Of a stretch of DNA of 64,000 nt, positions 56,046 through 64,000 are shown piece by piece. A program made the position numbers and the translations under genes. The stretch is from Kryptolebias marmoratus (lineage: Eukaryota; Chordata; Actinopteri; Cyprinodontiformes; Rivulidae), in the NCBI RefSeq assembly GCF_001649575.2, contig NC_051449.1, forward strand, positions 21,093,774-21,157,773, read 5' to 3'. Every line of letters starts with the position of its first letter. Positions within the stretch are counted from its first letter, which is position 1. The notes beneath the pieces were generated by a model. The model made no database searches. It was not told the origin of the DNA and saw only the letters and a program-made list of their open reading frames with translations.

Positions 56046-57654
56046 GATGATAAAGTGTTGCTGATTCTTCCATAGATGTCAGCAAGAATGAATGTACTTC
56101 AAGGGGACTTGATGTAAAAATCCCCCTGTTCTCCTCCACTTCAGAGCAGATATTTTAGTGTCTGAAATAACTAATTCGGTGCAAATCTGATTTGCAGATC
56201 AGACGTCTCCAGCTCTACGAGTTAAAGAAATCTAGCAACCCCATCTTTATCTCATCTGAACTTTATCTCCTGTTGTCCTGCTCTCTGTGATTTAATATTT
56301 TGTGGTATTGTTTTGGGTTTTGGTAGAGAATGTCTGGATGTTCATTGTTTTCCTTTTGTGTTATCTTCTGCCTTGATTTATTGCCTTGTCTGTTTCCTCA
56401 TTCTTCTCCCCGTACGATTCTGATCTTAGTTTTCTGACCAGCACATTTCCCCTGTTTCACTCATGAGCGCCCTTCTATTCTAGGAAGATCTTTTTCCTCC
56501 TTGCTCTGTTACCTTTTGGATTTTTGCATGCGGACTGCATGTTTCTGCATGTGTCTTCAGTTTAGTTTAAATATATTCTTTTTACCTGTCTGACTCCTGC
56601 TACCTCCCCGCATTAACTTACTCGACTCACACGATGTGACTATTTTAGTTCGGAAAGAAATTTGTGTCTATGCATTTGTTACCAAGGACACACCTAACAA
56701 AAAACAATAGAGTCAAATGTCTTAATATATGCTTTCAAAAGCAAACAGCTCAAAAGACAGGCTTTATCACTCAATGAATATATCAGGAAATCATCTCAGG
56801 TTGTGAAAAAAGGGTAGAAAATGTTTTCTTTAAAGGAATTTTAAGCAGCATGCCAGTTCTTATTGGTTTATTTGAACTTTTGACCTCGATCAAAAGTAAC
56901 TAAAGTTCTCATCAGTAGCCCTTCTATTGGATGCTTTGGTAAAAACACCACCTCAGTGTTCGTGGAAAACAGTGTTTCTGCTCACCAGAGACATCAGGGA
57001 GGTTAAATAAACTCATGTGTGGTTCGATGAACAATTCCATCGAAGACGGTCTGTATTTAAAACAGAAACCTGGTGACAGTGAACAGACGTATCGCAGCTT
57101 GACCTGATGTAACCTCATGTCACACAGGAGCACGCGGATGATAAACGGCGGCACCTGGCACCTTGCTGCGTCACTGCGAATGTTTGCTTCACAAGCTCGT
57201 AACGGGAAAACCTGCAGTTGCTTCGTCTTGTTTTTTGCAGACGATATGAGACTTTCTGCCTTTTCTGCTAAGCCTTCAGAAAGGGCAGCCGGGACACTTT
57301 TTGCCTCGGCGTACGCTCTGTTTGAGTCCTCGGCTACAGTTTGAAGGACGGTCTGTGTGCCAGGAAAAGTCCTTCAGAGGGTCTGCCAGGAATCACTCCT
57401 AAAACAAAGAAGATTTAAATGGATCTGTTGTAACATAACATCACTAAAACATAAGGACACTAACCTGACATCGAGTATTACAAATAATTACACTGTTTTT
57501 AAAGATGTCAACCACAGAACCAAGCCAGACTAGAAAACCTCTGAAGAAACGATGAAGGGTACCAAAGCAGCTACTGCCTGAAATTCCAACTTCCATCAAC
57601 TTTTTTCTCTAAAACCCAACAAGAATCTGGAACTTACTTTTGTAATGAAATGCA

Positions 57655-57960
57655 GATGCTTTGATGCAAAAACTGTACAAGTAGAATAAAGCAAACTAAG
57701 ATCAAAAGAAACGTTAAAGCTGCTGCCAGTGGTTCGATGGGATCACTATGGCAACCACACACCTGTGTCTCTCACTCCCTGACAGCACTCCTAATAAGAC
57801 AAAGCAGAAAATAAGCCTCAAACACAACAGTCAAAGAGCAAAAACAACCAGTGATGTTGAAAAATATTCCTGGACTGTGTGTGGCAGAAGCATCTTGTTG
57901 TATCATGTTGAATTTTTATCTGCCCAGAGTTTTTTAGTGTGAGATGTAATAAGTTAAAGA
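57655..57960 (+). repeat. Unnamed dispersed repeat, copy 2
   Basis: Matches 41100-41420: AACCACACACCTGTGTCTC, GACAGCACTCCTAATAAGAC, and AAATATTCCTGGACTG against AAATATCCTAAGCTG. A weaker relative of its left neighbour (CCAAAGCAGCTACTGCCTGA, near 57565) recurs near 62900 (CCAATGCAGCTACTACCTAA). Confidence 0.6.
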
Positions 57961-59299
57961 GGCTTTGCTTCCAGTTTTAAAGAGGAAATTCAGATCTCAG
58001 AGGAAGTCGGTGAGAGTTTGGATGTGCTCAGTTTGCTCTGTCTGGGGATTTGGGAGAAAACCATAAGCCCTATAGCAGTGAAAGAAGGCAAAAAGGACCA
58101 CATTTTGGTTGTATACTGTATTTTGTATAAGAAGTGTAAAGTTTGTGGGAGTAAAAAGAGTTTGCAAAACTTTGACAAGTTGACATTTCAGAAGTTAGTG
58201 AAAGACAATCACTCTAAGTTATACATTCTGTGAAAAAAATTCTTCAAAAGCCATAAAACTTAAACTGTGATTGTCTAACAACCTAAAGATATCAAAATGC
58301 CACTTCAGTAATATAAAGTCCAACTTTCTGTGACTCATTTAAACTTTAACATGATGTTTCTATTGTAAAGTCTGTCTGAGCTGCAGAACTCCGGAAGGCT
58401 GGGTTTTCTCGCTCGTTTTGTCACATGGAAATGTTTTACTAGTTTCATAATATTTTATTATTTTGCCCATCCCATTAGACATACTACTACCAAATGTCAA
58501 AATGCACTTTTCCTGTTGCAAATTTTTTTTTTTTTCCAACGCTTCAGGAGGCATAGGGAATTAAAAATTTGTGATGTAAACCGGGGGTGTCAAACTGCGG
58601 AAGCCGAAAGCGGACATGTTCTGCATGAACTTTTTTTCTGATGGTTTTCTCAAGATCACGAGTTATTTATGTTGTTATCACGAAATAACGATTACGTTTC
58701 CTCAAGATCACAAGTTGATTGGTGTGTGTTAAACTTGATTCCATTCACCAGCGGGATTTATTTTTGATTATGTCCGTTTTGGTCCTCCATAGTAAACAGA
58801 AAACTAATGGCTGAACAGCAATAGGGGTGCATCAGTGCTTTAGCATTAACACCCTAATGAACATCCAGCCAAAGCAGCAACAGATTTACCATGTCATTCT
58901 ATTTTAACCAGAATAATAATAATAAAAATCTGTCACTTACATGTAATTCATCTATACACGATGAAGATTCAGACGTAGAATCTAGTGTTGTAAAAGAAAG
59001 GAGTCTTAATTTTTTAAACTTTGTTGTAACTTCAAATGCAAGTTTCTTCCTTTAGTTGTTGGATTAGACAGCTTCTGAGCTCAGGTTTGAAAAAAAAAAG
59101 CCTGTAACACAAGCTCATTTTCATCTCTCAGCATCATCAGGACAGGGGCCAGAGGATTACAGCCTGACTAGGTAATCTGCTGTCTGACACGTTCCTGACT
59201 CATGACAGTGACTGATCCTGCAGTCTTTCTATTTCTTCTTCTTTTGTCACACATTAAAGAGACGACAAGACTTCATTTATTTAACATTTTATTACAGCA

Positions 59300-59536
59300 T
59301 CAGTGGATGGACTGACTAAAAAAGTTAGTTTCCTCCTCTTCAGCTCCCCCTGTAGCTGTGGAAGAGAGCATCACTGTTGGAGAAACCTTCATCTGAACAT
59401 CCATACAGGTGAACTGCAGGGGCGTCTTTTTCCTGAGCAGTTTTACCTTGGGGGCGAGTTCAAAGATGTAAACTAAATCTTCACTGTCAAAATTTGATCT
59501 CCAGATTGTTTGGAAATGACCACCTTGGCACAGCAT
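59300..59536 (-). CDS. Possible 3'-terminal exon of an unrecognised gene
   Basis: A 78-codon frame on the - strand contains SEDLVYIFELAPKVKLL, then TPLQFTCMDVQMKVSPTVML, and ends in an acidic tail, AEEEETNFFSQSIH. Its composition is protein-like. Two AATAAA hexamers (on the - strand at about 59292 and 59282) follow directly after the stop, as in a real last exon. I do not recognise the family. No upstream partner exon was found, and its 5' border is unknown. It could equally be a pseudogene piece. Confidence 0.3.
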   Translation of the reverse strand: MLCQGGHFQTIWRSNFDSEDLVYIFELAPKVKLLRKKTPLQFTCMDVQMKVSPTVMLSSTATGGAEEEETNFFSQSIH

Positions 59537-59734
59537 AAATATTAATCAACAGCTTTTTCACAGAAAGTGTAATTCAAGTTGCAGCCATGGATGTTTTCAT
59601 AAGTAAATGTAACTTTAATAACATAATACTGTGAATGCTGATTCATCATTTACACTTTTGTTTTCTTATTGTGTTTTTATTTTTTTTTCTTATTATTATT
59701 TTTCTGGTCATCTAAGTAGCTCTGCATACTTATT

Positions 59735-60360
59735 TTAACCATTCATATATTAAAATATTCAGCTCGTTCAGGTGATGGGTGGTAGGAATTTTGGAACTTT
59801 TAGACTTTTCAAAATATATTTAACTTTATTTACAAAACTTCTTCCAATTAAAATACAATGAGATCTCTTCAGATCCTTCAAAAACTATGTACTTCTCCTT
59901 TTACTACTACTACTACTTGTAATACTAATTTGGCTAGCTTTAGTAAGCGTACTGGTACTTTTAGCTTTTCACTAGCATGTAGCTATTTTTAGCGTCTAGC
60001 TAGAATTTTGTTACATTTGCTACTTTAAGTTAGTATTTTGCTTTAAGCAAACAATTTGCTTCTTTTAGCTAATGTTTAGCTAGTTTTAGGATTTTTAAAG
60101 TGTTTGGACACTTTATTAATTTAAGTTAGCATTTAGCAATTTTTATTTTTGGATAGCATTTTGCTACTTTTAGCTAGTGTTTTGTTACTTTAAGGCAACA
60201 CTTAGCAATTTTGAGCTTTTAGAAAGCATTTTACGAATGTTTGATAGTTTTATTTTTGTAACTTTTAGCAATTTTTTTTACACATATACTTTTTAGCTCA
60301 GTTTCAGCTTCTTCAGCAAATTTCAGCAGCCATTCAGCACTGAGCTTTCTAAATGGGTTT
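59735..60360 (+). repeat. AT-rich repeat, copy 2, with GCTA-rich degenerate minisatellite (59925-60300)
   Basis: Units such as TTTTAGCTAGTGTTTTG, CTACTTTTAGCTAG, TTAAGTTAGCATTTAGCAA and TTTTGCTACTTTTAGC recur at irregular 25-45 bp spacing, mixing TTAGC and GCTA cores. The flanks match 52060-52450. Confidence 0.6.
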
Positions 60361-60599
60361 TCTCAGAAAAAATGAAATTTCTTTTGTTTCTTATGTAACT
60401 GTAACGAATATCGTTTTGTTTATTGTGTAATTAAATTATATTACAACACAGTTACGTGTAACCAGATACTCCCCAACCATGATAATAACCTTGATAATAA
60501 TATAGTTTCATAGTCATGTCTTGTTTATGTGAGGAACCAGTGAGGCCACCTTCACACTTGATGACAACCCCCCTCCATGACAAGAAATAATTTGGCAGA

Positions 60600-61120
60600 A
60601 TGCGGACAGTCTTTGCCAAGTTTTCTGAGGTGTATTGGGAACACAGTGGGCTCTCCATTCCATGGGATTCCTATTATTGTGGTGTCAGTGTACTGTGGTC
60701 CTGGGTGGAGCGTGGTGGCAACTTATCTATGATGTGGGGCTCGCAGGCACGGCTTGTCATCAGGAAATTGAAGCAAAACTGACCATGCTGGCCTCAAGCC
60801 TCAGCTATGACCACGACTGTGACAAGGTCATGAAAACAACCTGATGCAATCATGATACCAATGGCGATAGCTACATGCTGGTGCGATGTGATCTCCCAGC
60901 ACATAGCTGCATCCTGATGCAGAATGAGAGAGTTGTGACAGGGTGGAGCCCGGGGCGTGGTGTGATTGTGGGCTTATGTGATAGTATCATTGTAAGAAGG
61001 GCACGGGACAGCGTCTCAGGAAAACCTTCATGGAAAGTGTGGATTATCATAACTGCCATCACAAAAGGGAGGTTTTCCAAATTTGCTGCAATCCAGCCAT
61101 GTTGTAACACATTGTAAAGG
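60600..61120 (+). other. Unrecognised, relatively GC-balanced stretch with interrupted open frames
   Basis: The + strand frames at 60635-60844 and 60875-61117 (for example LPAHSCILMQNERVVTGWSP) and a - strand frame at 60871-61146 overlap. Base composition is richer in G+C than the neighbouring AT-rich DNA. No splice sites or known motif were found. A decayed mobile-element protein is the likeliest explanation, but nothing proves it. Confidence 0.25.
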
Positions 61121-61239
61121 CTGCGGAGAGCATATGGGGGCATCATCTAAAGAAATAATGGACTAAACACGCCCCAAAGCCTTGTAGCAGATATTTGAAA
61201 TACAAAGAATGAAAAGATTGGTGTTCCTTAAACAGTTTA

Positions 61240-61460
61240 TATTTTCGTCACACCTTTTAAATTATGTTAGACACAATTTTATGTGTTTTTGTGAGAACTC
61301 ACGAGATGTGATAGCGCTCAGAGAATGTGTTGAGGATGACTCAACTACTAACAGCAAATTTCTCTCAAAATCAGTAACACTGAGTATCATTTCTGTGCTA
61401 CTTAATGTCAATTAGCTGTGGCAGCCATCTTGAATTGATTTGACTCCAAAGGTTAATCAG
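61240..61460 (-). repeat. Dispersed repeat (related to 48744), opposite orientation
   Basis: TAGCTGTGGCAGCCATCTTGAATTGA, read in two parts, and TTGACTCCAAAGGTTAATCA are the complement of the block at 48855-48895. Confidence 0.6.
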
Positions 61461-62160
61461 TTGTAGATGTTTATTCAGTCATTACATGTGTCTATACTTA
61501 TATATATTTACTTATTTCTTATTTTTATGGGGTTTTTTTGTCTAAAGTTTTAATTGAATGACCTTAAAAGGCCAATGGGAATTTGTTCTCTTAAATTTCA
61601 AGAAACATAAAAAAAACTTAGTCTTTAGTGTTAGATGTTGGCTTGTTTATGATTTTGAATGAGTCCCTTTGATGTGAAGATAAATTATATCTCCATGCTG
61701 CATCATTCTGACAATCAGCTCTGAATCTCTTTGATCCTTGCACTTCAGTTTTCTGGCACTGGAAGGCGCTCATGTTCCATGCCTGCCTGATCCATCCACC
61801 CCCACCCCCCCTCTCTCCTCCTCTTCCTCCTCCTCGAACACCCGAGGAACATCCTGACTGAAGCATACAGCAGGTTGCATCATGATGTAATGCTTCCTCC
61901 GTCCTCACGCCAGATAAAACAACTCAAACTTCATTCTGGGTAGAGCTGTGTCAGCCAGGTGCTCAGATGAGGAAGATTAGGGAGCAGGGAGTCACAGGAG
62001 TTCATCATCGTCATCACTATCACCATCACCATCCTCACAGTCACCTTTACTACCTTTACATTTGGCAGTGAGGTCATTTTTTTCTGCATTCTGTCATTTC
62101 AGGGCCGAGGCTACAACACTCAAACGTGAAATAAACTTCAGGGCATTTGATTTGACTCAT

Positions 62161-62174
62161 ACACACACTCACCT

Positions 62175-62201
<27 letters not shown>
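62161..62201. repeat. (CA)n microsatellite
   Basis: CA units with two interruptions. Confidence 0.95.
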
Positions 62202-62205
<4 letters not shown>

Positions 62206-62334
62206 GGGCATGCAGCATCACCCTGACCTCATTATAAAAAGCTTTCACGGAGTCTTCGACCCACAGAATGACTCCTTGGCTTTTTTTCTCCCAGCAGATA
62301 CTCATGAGGTCATGGTGCAAGGGTTTGGGGAGGG

Positions 62335-62388
62335 GTGTGTGTGTGTGTGTGAGGGGTGTGTGTGTGTGTGTNGGGGGGGGGGGGGGTG
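62335..62388. repeat. (GT)n and poly-G tract with one N
   Basis: Two GT blocks separated by GAGGG, then N (62372) and a run of G. Confidence 0.9.
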
Positions 62389-62952
62389 ACATACAGCTCA
62401 TAAGGTGACAAACCCAGTGTTTAGAAAAGGTTTAAAAAGGTTTAAACAGAACATTAGAAAAATTTGTAAAAGTCCCGAAGTACATCACATAACTGGACTA
62501 AGTAGCATTGAAGCATATGTTTACTGAAGACTTCTTCTTCTTCTGCTTCACTTAGAATTTACTGTAAAGAAACTACAGTAGATTTTATTACAGTATTCTG
62601 CAGCAGAACGAGCTGTAAACATAAAGGACATCAACACTTTTTAATTAACATGAGAGCTTCAGTTTGCACAAAAGCAGCTTTATTTTTAACATCTTTTGAT
62701 TCATGTTATTGTGTTCATGACAAATTTACTCTGTATTATTTACTCTTATTAGCCAAGGTTTAGTAATTAGCAAATAATCAGGTAATGTATGTCCACCTTT
62801 TGCCAGGTTAGTTGCAAAGTATCTGCCATTCAGACATGTAACAAGTTATAGATTATTGACTGCAGAAATCACAAAAGAAAATTGAAGATACCAATGCAGC
62901 TACTACCTAATATACCAAAATACTTCATCTTTCTTTTATAAATCCCAATGGT

Positions 62953-63885
62953 TCAACCCCAATTCCAAAGAAACTGTGACTTTGTGTGAAATGTGAATAA
63001 AAACATAATGCAATGATTTGCATATCTTATAAATCCATATTTTATTCACAATGAAAATTTATCAGATAAATATATATTTATTTGATAAATATCACATGTT
63101 GAACCTAAGGCAATTAATTATTTTGTTGGATAAAAAAATGATTATTTTTATTTTTATCACAACAACACATTTTAAAAATGGTGGGAACAGGGACAACAAA
63201 AGGCTATAAAGGTAAGTGTTACAAATAAAAATGTCTGGAAGAGAATTTTAACACTAAATGGTTTAATTAGCAACAGGTCAGTGAGAGGACTGGGTATAAA
63301 AAGAACATTTTAGAGAAACTGAATCTCACAGAAGTAAAGAGGAGCAGAGGTGCAGCAGTCCACAAAAAACTGTCTAAATATAGTGAAATAATTTCAGAAA
63401 AAATTAACCTCAACAGCAGTTTATAATATCATCAAAAGATTTAAACAGCAAGACTGAAAGCCAGTATTGGATGTCTGTGATCTTTGGGCCCTCAGGGGCC
63501 ACTGAATTAAAACAGGTCTGATTCTGTTCTGGACATCACTGCATGGACTCAGGAATACTTCTACTAATCATTGTCTGTCAATACAGTTCACTGTGCCATC
63601 CATAAATGCTGCTTAAAGCTCTGTCATTCAAAGAAGATGTGAACGCCATCAAGAAACACTGTCCTCTTCTCTGGGCCAAAGCTCATTTAAAAGCCCTCAA
63701 GAGAGAGAGAGAGATAGACATCAAGAGGTAGAGAAGCCCTTGTAACTTCAGGTCCATTTGACCCAAAGGCCACGGAAGGGTTCAAATGGACTGAGGCAAA
63801 GTGGAAAACTGTTCTGTGGTGGGATGCATCAAAATTTGAAATTCTGTTTGAAACCAGAGACACTGTGCTGTCAGATATGTCCTAA
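62953..63885 (+). mobile_element. Tc1/IS630-like teleost transposon, 5' end and degraded transposase region
   Basis: The left end is CAACCCCAATTCCAAAGAAAC with AATGCAATGATTTGCATATC. Inside are TGGACTCAGGAATACTTCT, CAGTTCACTGTGCCATCCAT, CTGGGCCAAAGCTCATTTAA and AAAGTGGAAAACTGTTCTGT with GGGATGCATCAAAATTTGAA. These are landmarks of a widespread fish DDE transposon I know by sequence. Frames are broken. The right part is replaced by the tetranucleotide repeat, or lies beyond the window. Confidence 0.65.
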
Positions 63886-63901
63886 AGTAAAATTAGGTGT
63901 T

Positions 63902-63902
<1 letters not shown>

Positions 63903-64000
<98 letters not shown>
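63903..64000. repeat. (AATC)n tetranucleotide microsatellite reaching the window end
   Basis: At least 24 perfect units with no interruption. The true length is unknown because the window ends inside it. Confidence 0.99.

Larger units (their letters stand above)
48720..64000. other. Gene-poor interval at the right of the window
   Basis: No complete gene is visible. Identified content is repeats (listed separately), microsatellites, a possible terminal exon at 59300-59536 and an unrecognised stretch at 60600-61120. The remaining parts, notably 53100-53660, 53700-55540, 56050-57640 and 58000-59290, show no feature I can support beyond short random open frames. Confidence 0.55.

Noticed and set aside
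57117..57344. 75-codon + strand frame in a locally GC-richer patch
   Set aside because: No recognisable domain, splice sites or poly(A) signal; expected by chance at this length.
63903..64000. CRISPR-like regular repetition
   Set aside because: Simple tetranucleotide repetition without spacers, in a vertebrate genome.

Overview
The window is nuclear DNA from a teleost fish, probably a spiny-rayed or related euteleost. The evidence is short introns with GT-AG sites, vertebrate-type genes, and dense fish-type repeats (Tc1-like transposons, foldback MITEs, LINE relics, a Penelope-like tail). The species cannot be fixed from sequence alone. Three N gaps and two single Ns show it is a draft assembly. 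No CRISPR, operon or other prokaryotic feature is present.

Four protein-coding genes are well supported, and their exon phases were checked by hand. (1) tsc22d2, + strand: the last three coding exons lie at 3047-12732, with a 3'UTR to about 14365. The large first coding exon would lie upstream of the window. (2) fyttd1 (UIF, an mRNA-export adaptor), - strand: nine exons at 17513-20844. (3) A class II CPD photolyase (cpdp), + strand: nine coding exons at 22488-30065. (4) A neuromedin-U receptor of the NMUR1 type, - strand: three coding exons at 42182-44637, plus a likely non-coding 5' exon near 48.4 kb. fyttd1 and cpdp are head to head. The 1.6 kb between their start codons holds a hAT-like MITE, a CTCF-like site, an E-box, an NRF1-like palindrome, a ZNF143-like site and an upstream ORF that overlaps the photolyase start.

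The rest is intron or gene-poor DNA filled with mobile-element debris: 14.4-17 kb, 30-42 kb and 48.7-64 kb. Recurrent families include a roughly 1 kb foldback element (about six whole or partial copies), a Tc1-like family with nested insertions (a LINE inside one copy, a SINE-like repeat inside another), and several unnamed dispersed repeats. Unusual structures are an 837 bp near-palindrome in the nmur1 5' intron, a degenerate GTACCTACAGGG-type minisatellite that reverses orientation inside nmur1 intron 2, a transposon packed with TTAACACT/AGAGTTAA motifs, and a GCTA-rich minisatellite at 60 kb. A possible 3'-terminal exon of an unrecognised gene sits at 59.3 kb.

The four genes have unrelated jobs (transcriptional regulation, mRNA export, light-driven DNA repair, peptide signalling), so nothing suggests a functional cluster. 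The most useful regulatory hypotheses concern the fyttd1/cpdp intergenic region and the cpdp 5'UTR.
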